Assembly: GCA_020634495.1 (NCBI GenBank) | Contig: JACKBR010000015.1 | Location: 1 to 64,000 of the forward strand | Source: Ardenticatenaceae bacterium | Lineage (GTDB): Bacteria > Chloroflexota > Anaerolineae > Promineifilales > Promineifilaceae | Reading direction: 5' to 3' | DNA: 64,000 bases | Translations under genes and position numbers: made by a program | Shown: one piece after another, positions 14,566 through 23,243 of the stretch | Numbering within the stretch: the stretch's first letter is position 1 | Layout: each line of letters starts with the position of its first letter | The notes under the pieces: generated by a model | The model's input: the letters and a program-made list of their open reading frames with translations, nothing else | Database searches by the model: none | Told to the model about the DNA's origin: nothing

Positions 14566-15530
14566 GCGTCTGTTCCTCCTGGTGAATAGACCCAATATTT
14601 AGCCGACCAAAACACCAGCACCGTCAGACTCATGGCAATGGCAAACAACAGCCAGGCAAGCGTCGCCCCATACCCCATATCCTGATAAGTAAAGGCGGTT
14701 TTATAAAAATGAATATTGTAAAAAAGCTGAACCTGACCAGGGTCTTGCGTCCCCGCCCGCGTCAAAATCCAGGGAATCGTGAAATATTGAAACAAGCCAA
14801 TAACCGTTAAAACCAGATTGTAAAAAATGATCGGCGTAATCATGGGCAAGGTAATATGAAAAAAGCGCTGCAAGCCAGTTGCCCCATCCACTTTACCCGC
14901 ATCATAAAGCTCCGTGGGCACATTTTGCATACCAATGAGCGTAAACAACATCGCATTGCCAGCCCCCCACAAGCCAATGATGATCAAAGCCGGATAAACC
15001 CAGGTGGTGCTGTTTAGCCAATCTGGCCCCGCAATGCCCAGCACCGCCAACGACCGGTTGATCCAGCCAGTTTGCGGATTCATCACCCCGCGCCAAATAA
15101 TGATGGCCGACACAACAGGAACCATGTATGGCATGTAGAACAGTGTCGTAAAAAAACGTTTACCTTGCAGCATCCTGGCATTTAGCAAGGCCGCCATGCC
15201 AATTGGCTGCAAAATGCTGATGGGAATTGCAAAGGCAAAAAAGCGAAACGTCACGCTGAGCGCCTGCCGCAAATCTGGATCAGAAAATAAACGCCGGTAA
15301 TTTTCCAGGCCATTAAAAGCAATTTCATCCGGCTGGGTGATGTTGAAGTTGGTAAAGGAAAAAGCCAACGAGGCCATCATCGGCAGCAGCGTAAAAAGTA
15401 AAAAACCAATGATCCAGGGGGACAAGAAGACCCACCCCCAACGAGCCTGCGTCTTTTCCAGCGGTGAGCGAGGTCTGCTAATCTTAGGCCGGGCACCAGC
15501 TAAGTTTCTGGCTTCATCAAAAACGGTCAT
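14562..15530 (-). CDS. CUT1 sugar ABC transporter permease, MalF-like
   Basis: 322 residues, six helices starting around residue 33 (WVFLSPWIIGFLLFTLLP). The EAA loop is ELYDAGKVDGATGLQRFFHITLPMITP. The gene is separated from the binding protein by 60 bp that contain a strong hairpin, a usual way to keep permease expression below that of the binding protein. The last codons overlap the next permease. Substrate is an oligosaccharide judged by the operon's GH1, GH3 and GH-A enzymes. Confidence 0.93.
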   Translation of the reverse strand: MTVFDEARNLAGARPKISRPRSPLEKTQARWGWVFLSPWIIGFLLFTLLPMMASLAFSFTNFNITQPDEIAFNGLENYRRLFSDPDLRQALSVTFRFFAFAIPISILQPIGMAALLNARMLQGKRFFTTLFYMPYMVPVVSAIIIWRGVMNPQTGWINRSLAVLGIAGPDWLNSTTWVYPALIIIGLWGAGNAMLFTLIGMQNVPTELYDAGKVDGATGLQRFFHITLPMITPIIFYNLVLTVIGLFQYFTIPWILTRAGTQDPGQVQLFYNIHFYKTAFTYQDMGYGATLAWLLFAIAMSLTVLVFWSAKYWVYSPGGTDA

Positions 15531-15550
15531 ATCAAGCTCCGGAACAAAAA

Positions 15551-15583
15551 GCGTAGGAGGCGGGGCAAACCCGCCTCCTACGC
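15551..15583 (-). promoter_or_regulatory. Intercistronic 14-bp perfect stem-loop
   Basis: GCGTAGGAGGCGGG, a five-base loop GCAAA, and the exact complement CCCGCCTCCTACGC. It lies between the binding-protein stop and the first permease start, with no U-tract. Such stems stabilise the upstream mRNA and lower downstream expression in sugar ABC operons. Confidence 0.7.
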
Positions 15584-15590
15584 CAATTAC

Positions 15591-17123
15591 TTATTGAACT
15601 TCATCAAAAATTGACTGCATGTCGCCCAAGAATGTTTCTACTTCTGCTGCCAGATCGATGGTGCCATCCGTTTGCAGTAAGCTGTAGAAAGAAGCTGTGC
15701 GATCATCCGCTTTTTGGAAGTTGGGCATGTTGCCTTCATGGCTGGGGTTGTCTGGGTAGTTCAAACTATCCAGCGCAACTTGCCAATCGACACCAAACGG
15801 ATATTGCTCTTCTAAACCAGCAAAGAATGCGTCCGTTTCTTCGGTGCGGGCAGGCATACCGCCATACACCTGAAGCAGATCCCCAGAAGCTTCGCCAATC
15901 AGGTAGGTCAGCACGGTGAACGCTTCGTCGGGATGCTCGGTGGTGTTCAGAATGCGGAAGGTGTCGGCATGGAGCTTGGCAGTTGGTTCGCCATTGTAGG
16001 TAGGCATCACAGCCATATCCCACTCATCTTCCATTTCACCCAGGCAGCAGGTGAACCAGAGGTGCGTTTGGGCCATAGCTACATTGCCAGAGGCGAAGGC
16101 GTTGGGGGTTGCCAACAGTTCGCTGTCCTGGTAAGCCTGTGAGGGCATGAAGTGATCGACCCAAATGCCATTGTACTGCCACTGCAATCCTTCCATCCAT
16201 TGATCGGGCATCACAGCATTGCCACTGCCATCTACCAGATTGCCTGCCCCAAATTGGGTCAGGGAACCACGCAGGTCGGTCCATTGGTTAATGAAGCCAA
16301 ACTGTTCAATGGCTTCAGGGTCAAAATCTGGGCTGCCAGCTTCGTTGCCATTGGCATCTACGGTCAGGAACATGGCCAACTCGCGTACTTTGTCGTAATC
16401 CCAGGGATCACCATCAGCATAGGGTTCGCCATATTGGTGCGGCGGGTAATCTAAACCAGCTTCATCAAACAGGGCGCGATTGTAGTAAATGAAGGACGGG
16501 AATACGCCAAAGGGCAAGCCTATCAGACCTTCTCCTTCAACTCGATAGAAATCAACGGCCGCTTCTGGGAACTGTCCCAAATCATAACCGCTGCTCTCAG
16601 CCACTGGTTCCAAATCCATCCAACTTCCGGTGAAAGCATTGGAGCCTTTCACCCCAACCGGGCCAATGATGTCTGGCGCATCACCAGAGGCAATGGCTGT
16701 GGCTAATGTGTCGTAAGCCACATCATTTTGCACAATTTCTATCTTCAGTTCAATCTCTTCTTGTGAGGCGTTAAAGGCTTCTACAACAGCCTCTTGTGCG
16801 GCAACCTGCTCGGCATTTTGGCCCGTGCCCAGGCCAACAAACCAGCGAACCACAACGCGATCACTCTCGGCCATTTCTTCATCGGCCGTTTCTTCGGCCA
16901 TCTCTTCATCGGCCATTTCTTCCTCAGCCATTTCCTCGTCGGCCGTTTCTTCTTCAGCCATCTCTTCATCGGCCATTTCTTCGCTGTCTTCTGTTGTGGT
17001 TTCAGCAGTGTCGGCTGTATCGCTGCTGGTGTCGGCAGGTTCTTCTGTAGCGCCACCACAGGCGACCAACATTAAGCCCAAGGCCAGTAAAAGTACCCAA
17101 AATGTGTAAGTTTGCTTTTTCAT
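15591..17123 (-). CDS. CUT1 extracellular sugar-binding lipoprotein
   Basis: 510 residues. The start at 17123 has GAGGAGACAG upstream and gives a type II signal peptide with lipobox LVACGG. A strongly acidic, low-complexity linker of about 65 residues made of EEMA/DEEMAE units follows, then a family 1 solute-binding domain from VVVRWFVGLGTGQNAEQ, with the usual FPSFIYYNRALFDEAGL hinge region and a C-terminal lobe ending in FLGDMQSIFDEVQ. It captures the oligosaccharide outside the membrane and delivers it to the two permeases. The acidic linker is unusually long and repetitive at DNA level too (about 16866-16990). Confidence 0.92.
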   Translation of the reverse strand: MKKQTYTFWVLLLALGLMLVACGGATEEPADTSSDTADTAETTTEDSEEMADEEMAEEETADEEMAEEEMADEEMAEETADEEMAESDRVVVRWFVGLGTGQNAEQVAAQEAVVEAFNASQEEIELKIEIVQNDVAYDTLATAIASGDAPDIIGPVGVKGSNAFTGSWMDLEPVAESSGYDLGQFPEAAVDFYRVEGEGLIGLPFGVFPSFIYYNRALFDEAGLDYPPHQYGEPYADGDPWDYDKVRELAMFLTVDANGNEAGSPDFDPEAIEQFGFINQWTDLRGSLTQFGAGNLVDGSGNAVMPDQWMEGLQWQYNGIWVDHFMPSQAYQDSELLATPNAFASGNVAMAQTHLWFTCCLGEMEDEWDMAVMPTYNGEPTAKLHADTFRILNTTEHPDEAFTVLTYLIGEASGDLLQVYGGMPARTEETDAFFAGLEEQYPFGVDWQVALDSLNYPDNPSHEGNMPNFQKADDRTASFYSLLQTDGTIDLAAEVETFLGDMQSIFDEVQ

Positions 17124-17301
17124 CTGTCTCCTCGCAATTTGTTGACGATTTGCAGTAAAAATCATAGAACTAAGGGGTGTCACCATTTGTTTAGACGGTC
17201 TGTCAGCCGGGAAAGTTGTCAGGATGGTCAAAAACTAAGGGTGGCACTTTTTTTTGCAGTTTGTTCTTTTCGATAAACCCTCCTTGTGGGGAAACGGCCG
17301 T

Positions 17302-18324
17302 TTACAAAAACGGATCCGCTCCACATGATGATCGAATAATTAACTCTGTTGGCAGCACAATGCGCCTGGTAGGCGTAGACCCGTTGGCAATCACATCCAG
17401 CAGCGTTTCTACAGCCAGCATACCCAGACGCTTGATCGGTTGGCGAATGGTGGTCAATGTTGGGGCACTCAGTGCCGCCTGGGGAAGATCATCAAAACTT
17501 ACCAGGGCAATGTCATCGGGAATGACCCAACCCGCTTCGCGTGCGGCCCGCATCGCCCCCAGGGCCATCGCATCTGAAGCCACGAAGACAGCATCTGGTT
17601 CATGGGGCATGAGCTGCTGCATGGCAAAGTAACCGCCTGCTTCTGTGAAATCGCCCTCAACAATGAAGTTGGCATCCAACCCTAGGCCCCGCCCTACCAA
17701 GGCCTGCCGGTAGCCGTCTAGCCGATTTTGGGCGCACAAGGCAGCCAGAGGGCCAGTGATTGTGGCAATACGTTCATACCCCAGACGAATGAGGTGAGAA
17801 ACGGCCGTATGCGCCCCTTCCGCATTCTCCACATCAACAAAATGGGTAGGCGTCTCCGCGCAATCCCGGCCGATGGTTACAAAAGGAATGCCACTGTTCA
17901 GCAAACGCTGCACAAACGGATCTTCCGTGCTGTTGGTAACAAAAAGCACGCCGTCCAACATGCTGCGATTTAACAGCTGCTGATAAATTTGTCTTTCTTC
18001 ATCTTCAGTGTGGAGCAAAAAGAGGGCAAGCGTACTGCCTTGTTGGTTACTGGCGGCGCTCACACCCTGGATTAACCGGGGAAAGTATGGATCAACAAAC
18101 AGGGTTTGCATTTGGCGGGGCACAACCAGGCCAATAACCCCAGTGCGCCTGGTGGCCAACGATCGGGCGATGGAATTTGGCTGGTACCCAGTGTGCTCAA
18201 TGACGGCCAAAACCCGATTACGCACTGCCTCACTGACCCCCGCATGGTCGTTTACGACCCGGGAGACAGTTGAGCGTGAAACGCCCGCCAGTTCCGCAAT
18301 AGTTTCAAGAGTTAACTTGTGCAT
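17302..18324 (-). CDS. LacI-family transcriptional regulator (operon-proximal)
   Basis: 340 residues. The N-terminal helix-turn-helix reads ETIAELAGVSRSTVSRVVNDH with the hinge helix SIARSLATRRTGVIGLV, followed by a periplasmic-binding-type effector domain (FVTIGRDCAE, GYERIATITGPL, FVASDAMALGAMRAA, VSFDDLPQA). It lies directly upstream of the sugar transport and hydrolase operon on the same strand, so it most likely responds to the imported sugar and represses that operon. The gap of 178 bp to the binding-protein gene must hold the operon promoter, but I could not pick out a convincing operator there. Confidence 0.9.
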   Translation of the reverse strand: MHKLTLETIAELAGVSRSTVSRVVNDHAGVSEAVRNRVLAVIEHTGYQPNSIARSLATRRTGVIGLVVPRQMQTLFVDPYFPRLIQGVSAASNQQGSTLALFLLHTEDEERQIYQQLLNRSMLDGVLFVTNSTEDPFVQRLLNSGIPFVTIGRDCAETPTHFVDVENAEGAHTAVSHLIRLGYERIATITGPLAALCAQNRLDGYRQALVGRGLGLDANFIVEGDFTEAGGYFAMQQLMPHEPDAVFVASDAMALGAMRAAREAGWVIPDDIALVSFDDLPQAALSAPTLTTIRQPIKRLGMLAVETLLDVIANGSTPTRRIVLPTELIIRSSCGADPFL

Positions 18325-18440
18325 GGTCAGTGGCCAAAATCAGCCAGTCTCAACATTCTTAACGTCGTGGGATAATAATTCTTAATGCCAACTGCTTTGT
18401 CAAATAAACATACACTAAATTTACCGCGCCGTCAACTTAA

Positions 18441-18534
18441 TGTTTACTTTACGCCTGGGAGCGGTTTCATTCTCTGCTTCGGCGCAGTATTTGGTTTTTC
18501 GGCAATAGTTTTGTAAAATTTTGTAAAGTAAACA
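18441..18534. promoter_or_regulatory. Divergent LacI promoter region with matched 12-bp inverted sites
   Basis: TGTTTACTTTAC at 18441-18452 and its exact reverse complement GTAAAGTAAACA at 18523-18534 lie 70 bases apart between the two divergent LacI genes. This spacing suits binding by one regulator to both sites with looping. Which of the two regulators binds cannot be told from sequence. Confidence 0.5.
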
Positions 18535-18549
18535 AAAGCGAGTCTCATC

Positions 18550-19638
18550 ATGACCACACAAATTCAGTCTAAGAAAAAAAGACGCCCCAGCTTACGAACT
18601 GTGGCAAAACATGTTGGTTTATCAGCAACGGCCGTTTCTCTGGCCCTGCGCGGTGATGAAAGCATTCCTCTGGAAACCCGGCAGCGGGTTGCCGCAGCCG
18701 CGGCTGAGCTGGATTACAATTACACGCCCCGGCAGCCCAAACGGCCAGCTAAAGCCCTGCGCCGTTTGGTGTACGTGGTAAACGACTATGGGGATGAACC
18801 CGTGACGGCAAACCCCTTTTACGGCTACATTCTGCAAGGGGCCGAGCAGACCAGCCAGGCCCACCATGCCAGCCTGAGCTACCTGGTAATGCCCCACAAC
18901 TATCCCCCAAACAAGCCGCTGCCCCCCGTGCTCACCCAGGAGCTAGACGGCATCTTGATGGCCAGCCCCTACCCCCGCGCCGTCATCGACCGCATTCAAC
19001 GAGAAAGCGCCCGCCCGCTGGTTCTCATTGACAATGCTTTTCCCGGCACGCCGTATGATGCCGTTCTGGCCGATGATTTTGGCGGCGCTTACCAGATCAC
19101 CCAACATCTCATCCAGTTGGGACACCAAAACATCCGCATGATCACTGGCTACACGCAAAACCCTGAAATTCCCCCCAGCTTCGTGGAGCGCGCCCGTGGC
19201 TTTCATGCAGCCTGCGCCGATGCGGGGCTGCCTGGCACGGAACCGCTTATCGTCCCCACAGAAGCGGATCCACCTTTTGATCTGGAAAAATTCCCGGAAA
19301 TGGAGAAATGGCTGGAAGGGGTTATGGCCAGCGAAAATCGGCCAACGGCGCTGTTTTGTGCCGCCGATTTTTATGCGGTGGCCATTATTGAGGCTTTAAC
19401 AAAGCACGGCTGCGCTGTCCCTGATGATATTTCTGTGGCGGGGTATGATGATTTTGAGATTGCCCGAAAATCACAGCCCGCGCTGACCAGTGTACACACG
19501 TATAAACGGGCAATGGCCAGAACGGCCGTTTCCCTACTGCTGGATCGTATTGAAGGAGATAACCGGCCACCTTTGCACATTACGCTGGCCACACAGCTGG
19601 TCACCAGAGACTCTACCGGAAAACGGCCGTCTCGTTAA
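18550..19638 (+). CDS. LacI-family transcriptional regulator (divergent)
   Basis: 362 residues. Helix-turn-helix TVAKHVGLSATAVSLALRGD, followed by a sugar-binding-type core (FYGYILQGAEQ, LVLIDNAFPG, DFGGAYQITQHLIQLGHQNIRMITG, PTALFCAADFYAVAIIEAL, VAGYDDFEIA). The ATG has no obvious ribosome-binding site. It is divergent from the other LacI gene and overlaps the end of the convergent MerR gene by four bases. It may regulate a distant sugar locus or form a cascade with its neighbour. Confidence 0.9.
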   Translation: MTTQIQSKKKRRPSLRTVAKHVGLSATAVSLALRGDESIPLETRQRVAAAAAELDYNYTPRQPKRPAKALRRLVYVVNDYGDEPVTANPFYGYILQGAEQTSQAHHASLSYLVMPHNYPPNKPLPPVLTQELDGILMASPYPRAVIDRIQRESARPLVLIDNAFPGTPYDAVLADDFGGAYQITQHLIQLGHQNIRMITGYTQNPEIPPSFVERARGFHAACADAGLPGTEPLIVPTEADPPFDLEKFPEMEKWLEGVMASENRPTALFCAADFYAVAIIEALTKHGCAVPDDISVAGYDDFEIARKSQPALTSVHTYKRAMARTAVSLLLDRIEGDNRPPLHITLATQLVTRDSTGKRPSR

Positions 19639-20498
19639 CGGCCGTTCCCAACCTTGCCAATTGGTAGTTGAAGCTCAGTTATTAGGTCAGAAGAAGCAAC
19701 CCTGCCTTCATGCACATTCCCAGATAGGTGAACTTCGCGCAGAGGCCCAACAGGAACATGCTCAGAAGCCGCCACCCAGCCAAGCAACGTTAAAACCGCT
19801 GGGATCATCTTTTGCAATTCACCTTCATATATGAGACTGGCAACCGTATCGTAACCTGATAATTGATGAAACTTTAGGGTATCACCTGGTTTAAACGGCC
19901 GTAAATGTTGGGGATGAACGGGTACGGCCGCTTCCACATCCACATCTTCTTCCTGATATTCTTCTGCGTGATACAGCACCAATTCTGGCTGTAGCGGCTC
20001 TACACCCAACCTGGCCAGGGCTACATAAACTTGTTGGGTCAGGTTTAGGCAATAAAAATTCATTTCATGAATGGAGGGAATAATGGTGCGTACACTGGCA
20101 ACGGCCGTTGCCGGCACCGGCTTCACCACGATCTCGTAGGTGGAAGGCTTTCCTTCTTCCTCCAAACGAGCCAACCTCGCCTCAATTTGCTGCAAACGCC
20201 AGTTGGCTTCGCTTATTTCTTGGCGAGCCTCACGCTGTTTAAGAAGTAACATGCCACGCATTTCTGCAACGGCCAGACCCTCCCCTTTTTGCAGCAAATG
20301 TGCAATATCTTGCAAACTAAAGCCAAGCTCCTTCAGAGCCACAATGCGATGCAGCTGGGCAAGCTGATCCAATGAATAATAACGATAATTTGTCCATTCA
20401 TCTGTGTAGCTGGGCACAAGCAGGCCAAGCTTATCATAGTGGCGCAACATACGGGTAGATACTTGACCAAGTTGGGAAAATTGACCAATTTTAAACAT
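19635..20498 (-). CDS. MerR-family regulator with GyrI-like effector domain
   Basis: 287 residues. N-terminal MerR domain: MFKIGQFSQLGQVSTRMLRHYDKLGLL then NYRYYSLDQLAQLHRIVALKELGFSLQDI, a coiled-coil dimerisation helix (about residues 78-115), and a C-terminal effector-binding (GyrI/BltR-like) domain from YEIVVKPVPATAVASVR. It lacks the Cys cluster of metal or redox MerR proteins, so a small-molecule ligand is likely. It is 26 bp downstream of the epimerase gene and probably co-transcribed with it from the MerR-type promoter at 21500-21530, giving autoregulation. Confidence 0.9.
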   Translation of the reverse strand: MFKIGQFSQLGQVSTRMLRHYDKLGLLVPSYTDEWTNYRYYSLDQLAQLHRIVALKELGFSLQDIAHLLQKGEGLAVAEMRGMLLLKQREARQEISEANWRLQQIEARLARLEEEGKPSTYEIVVKPVPATAVASVRTIIPSIHEMNFYCLNLTQQVYVALARLGVEPLQPELVLYHAEEYQEEDVDVEAAVPVHPQHLRPFKPGDTLKFHQLSGYDTVASLIYEGELQKMIPAVLTLLGWVAASEHVPVGPLREVHLSGNVHEGRVASSDLITELQLPIGKVGNGR

Positions 20499-20524
20499 AT
20501 GCTTCTACCTGCTAGTTTCTAGTT

Positions 20525-21466
20525 TCAATTTTGACGATACCAGGCTACCGTTTCCCGGATCGCCTCTTGGTGGGGCGTTACGGAACTGCCAAAGGCAGTG
20601 GCAAACCGGCTGTGATCGACAATAAACGGCTCCTCAAATTCATACATCATTTCCACCGTTTCACCAGCCGCTGGATTAAACAGCCCGATCAAGCGCATCA
20701 TCCATTTCCCAGGTGTGCGCAGCTTAATTGGCCGCCCAATTTCCTGCGCCACAAGCTGAACAAACTGCCTGGGTGTTATCGTAGACGCGCTGGGGACATG
20801 CCAAAAACGGCCGTATGCCTCATCGTGCTGGCTTAATGTGACCAGGGCACGGGCAAAATCTCGAATATAGGTGACTGTATGGGGCAAATCCAAGTTTCCC
20901 AACAAATTTGCTGTTTTCCCAGACAGGGCAGCCGCAAAAAGCAAATTACCTACAAAAGAATCTTTCACCCGCGGACCATAAAAATCTGAGGCACGCCCAA
21001 TGGTAACCTGCACTTTACCCGCCTTATGCGCAGCTAACAGCATGTTTGCCACCTTTGCCCGCGCAATGCCTTTGCGCGTTTCGGCAGCGTAAGGCAAATC
21101 TTCATGGATAGGCTGCCCATTGGTGGAGCCGTACATATATAAATTGCTGCCAAAAACCAGCTTTATTCCCTTGCCAGAAACACCGGTAATAACGCTGCTT
21201 GCCAGCGGCGGAAACTTCTCTGGCCATTGATGATACGCTGGCTGGACGCAAAAATAAACAATCTCGGCCCCATCTGTCACGCGAGCAACAGCTTCGGGAT
21301 CGGTACAATCGGCCGTTTCTAAAGTGACATTCTCCGGCATTGGTTCTGCCAACTGTCCGCTGCGATTCACTAACTTCACGGGCAGCCCCCTGGCTACAAG
21401 TTCATCCATAATAGCCAACCCTAACTGCCCTGTTCCCAATATGACGTTTTTTATCTGTGTCTGCAT
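20525..21466 (-). CDS. NAD(P)-dependent epimerase/dehydratase family protein
   Basis: 313 residues, extended SDR fold. The dinucleotide-binding motif is shifted to VILGTGQLGLAIMDEL (GxGxxG), then D/N-rich strands, LVFGSNLYMYG in the position of the SDR catalytic region, and IGRASDFYGPRVKDSF, the epimerase C-terminal strand. The classic YxxxK is not evident (the nearest is YAAETRKGIARAK), so catalytic activity may be atypical, or it could be an NmrA/sugar-nucleotide-like sensor. AAGGGGC precedes ATG 21466. It is the first gene of an operon with MerR and is expected to be induced by that regulator. Confidence 0.82.
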   Translation of the reverse strand: MQTQIKNVILGTGQLGLAIMDELVARGLPVKLVNRSGQLAEPMPENVTLETADCTDPEAVARVTDGAEIVYFCVQPAYHQWPEKFPPLASSVITGVSGKGIKLVFGSNLYMYGSTNGQPIHEDLPYAAETRKGIARAKVANMLLAAHKAGKVQVTIGRASDFYGPRVKDSFVGNLLFAAALSGKTANLLGNLDLPHTVTYIRDFARALVTLSQHDEAYGRFWHVPSASTITPRQFVQLVAQEIGRPIKLRTPGKWMMRLIGLFNPAAGETVEMMYEFEEPFIVDHSRFATAFGSSVTPHQEAIRETVAWYRQN

Positions 21467-21499
21467 AATTTTGCCCCTTAAAATAGTTTGCCTGTCAGG

Positions 21500-21530
21500 A
21501 GCATACAACTTGACACAGTGTTAAAGTCAA
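21500..21530 (-). promoter_or_regulatory. MerR-type promoter with 19-bp spacer
   Basis: On the minus strand, TTGACT (21530-21525), a 19-base spacer and TATGCT (21505-21500). The spacer overlaps the inverted arms CTTGAC and GTCAAG. The overlong spacer with an internal dyad is the hallmark of promoters activated by MerR-family twisting, and the MerR gene is in the same operon. Confidence 0.8.
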
Positions 21531-21539
21531 GAAATACGA

Positions 21540-22400
21540 TCAGGATTCATATTCGATGGGCTGGATAACGGCCGTATCAAACTCTCCCAATCGCGCCGGG
21601 CCTAATTCCGTAACCATCGTCTGCACCAGGGCTGCATTTTCACGCAGCCGGGCCACATTCACCCCACGGCAAACGGGCGGCAGCGGGTCTAGCCACTGGC
21701 GCAGCCGCAGCAGCATCTTCACCGCCCCACGATAGTTGCCCCGTTCAATCTGAAAATAGGCAATTCCCGCCTGCAAAATGCCGCGATACAGCTCCCGCGC
21801 CGGGCTTTGGTCTTGCCGCCACGCTTCTTCCAAAGCGTCGTGGCATTTGTAATATTCCCCCTGGTTAAACAGCAAAATTCCCTCTTTAGCCAGCGCTGCC
21901 AGCGGCTCGGCGCAGCTCTTGGCCAATGCCTCACGGTCTGGCAAGCGAGCATATTTTTGCAGCAAATCGGGCATGGCGGCGGTAAAACGAGAACGGCCGA
22001 TCACAAAATTAGCCCCAACCTTTTTTGCTGTCAGCATCGTTTCTTTGTCTTCATGCGGGCCAAAGGCCAGAATGGGCAACCGGCGGGTGGCCGGGGAAGA
22101 TTTCAGGATCGGTATCCAGCGTCGCCAGGGAATTTGTGCGTTGTTCAAGTCAAACAGCAGCAAAACTGGCTGCCAGGCGGTAATCTGCTCAAACAGCCTG
22201 CCCTCGGTGCCATGCAGCGATTCACCAGGGCGCTCAGGCTGTTCAGGGGAATGGGGAAGGCCAACGGAAACGGCCGTTTCTAGCCATTCCACGCGCCATC
22301 CCAAATGGTTCACCACATTTTGAATGCGGGTGGTAAACATTAAATCAGAAACAAAAGCCACTATCAGCGGCATCTGGGTATCGTTTATTGAATTATTCAT
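21540..22400 (-). CDS. DUF309 protein with receiver-like N-terminal domain
   Basis: 286 residues. The first 150 residues look like a response-regulator fold without a clear phospho-acceptor (LIVAFVSDLMFTTRIQNVVNHLG, VLLLFDLNNAQIPWRRW, LPILAFGPHEDKETMLTAKKVGANFVI). The C-terminal half is a DUF309 helical domain with its signature FNQGEYYKCHDALEEAW and YRGILQAGIAYFQIERGNYRGAVKML. Function of DUF309 is not established. It starts seven bases after the stop of the upstream lectin-fold gene, so they form an operon. Confidence 0.75.
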   Translation of the reverse strand: MNNSINDTQMPLIVAFVSDLMFTTRIQNVVNHLGWRVEWLETAVSVGLPHSPEQPERPGESLHGTEGRLFEQITAWQPVLLLFDLNNAQIPWRRWIPILKSSPATRRLPILAFGPHEDKETMLTAKKVGANFVIGRSRFTAAMPDLLQKYARLPDREALAKSCAEPLAALAKEGILLFNQGEYYKCHDALEEAWRQDQSPARELYRGILQAGIAYFQIERGNYRGAVKMLLRLRQWLDPLPPVCRGVNVARLRENAALVQTMVTELGPARLGEFDTAVIQPIEYES

Positions 22401-22407
22401 TGTAAAC

Positions 22408-23187
22408 CTATATTTTCTCGATTTGCCAAGCGTCAACTTCCAAAAACTGGGCGGTTGTCAGCGGCAGCGTGCCCCAACGGAAACGGCCGTTTGGCGTGGC
22501 GACCATAAATTGATTATCGATCCAACAAACAAAACCCAGCGGCCCACGCGGGCTAAAGGAGGTTTGGTGAATGATACGGCCGTCCAGCCAAAATTCACAG
22601 CCAGTTCTGCCCCAAACCAAGCCATACTCGTGCCAGACAGTCATTGGCTCGTGGATAGGTTGAAAGGAGATTTGCAGATGCCGCCGCACCCAGGGCCAAA
22701 GCGTGTGCCTTAGCCTGGCCCATTGGTTAAGCAGCAGCACCCCAGGGGCCAACGGAGCCAGACGAATGGCCTGCCAGGTGGTGGCATCTAGCGTCGCCGC
22801 AAACCAGCCACGTCCCGGCCCGTTTACAGCCAACGGCAAATCATTGGGCGGCGAGCCAAAAAAGAACCAGGTTGCCTGAGGCAAAGCTGGCCAGGGCACA
22901 GTTGGATCGCCAAAGGGAGCGTTCCAAAAGCCAAAGCCAGCCGTTCCCACCAGGTGATCCACCTCATGAGAAAAGCGCGCCCGCAGCAAAAGCCGCGTGC
23001 CAGGCCGCCAGGGATATTCACGACGGCGGCCGATGCAGTCGTCAATTTGGGCATCTGCATAGCCAGCCTCACAAATGGGCAGGTGCAATGTGAACGGTTG
23101 ATTGAGATACGGCCGTTCCCCCCCTAAAACCTGTCCTCCATTTATCGCCAACACCCGGAAATTTTCTGTTTCTTTTTGTTGAGTCAT
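22408..23187 (-). CDS. Concanavalin-A-like-fold protein (GH16/laminin-G-like), function unknown
   Basis: 259 residues, no signal peptide. A jelly-roll pattern is suggested by GFGFWNAPFGDP, WFFFGSPPNDLPL, and HEYGLVWGRTGCEFWLDGRIIHQTSFSPRGPLGFVCWIDNQF, the last resembling the W-x-P-x-x-I-x-W-y-x-D-G strand of GH16-type proteins. The catalytic ExDxxE of GH16 is not visible, so enzymatic activity is doubtful. It is divergent from the metallo-beta-lactamase-fold gene and co-directional with the DUF309 gene. Confidence 0.55.
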   Translation of the reverse strand: MTQQKETENFRVLAINGGQVLGGERPYLNQPFTLHLPICEAGYADAQIDDCIGRRREYPWRPGTRLLLRARFSHEVDHLVGTAGFGFWNAPFGDPTVPWPALPQATWFFFGSPPNDLPLAVNGPGRGWFAATLDATTWQAIRLAPLAPGVLLLNQWARLRHTLWPWVRRHLQISFQPIHEPMTVWHEYGLVWGRTGCEFWLDGRIIHQTSFSPRGPLGFVCWIDNQFMVATPNGRFRWGTLPLTTAQFLEVDAWQIEKI

Positions 23188-23210
23188 TATCCGCTTAGAC
23201 AAATATCAGG

Positions 23211-23216
23211 TATAAT
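23211..23216 (+). promoter_or_regulatory. Consensus -10 box of the MBL-fold gene
   Basis: TATAAT preceded by GG, 28 bases before the ATG at 23244; the -35 is poor (TTATCC with an 18-base spacer). Confidence 0.45.
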
Positions 23217-23243
23217 TACACCCTTGTAAGGAGAACAATTTTT

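Noticed and set aside
16866..16990. Repetitive DNA taken for a CRISPR-like array
   Set aside because: The units are in-frame acidic codons of the binding protein, with no spacers; no CRISPR array or cas gene is in the window.
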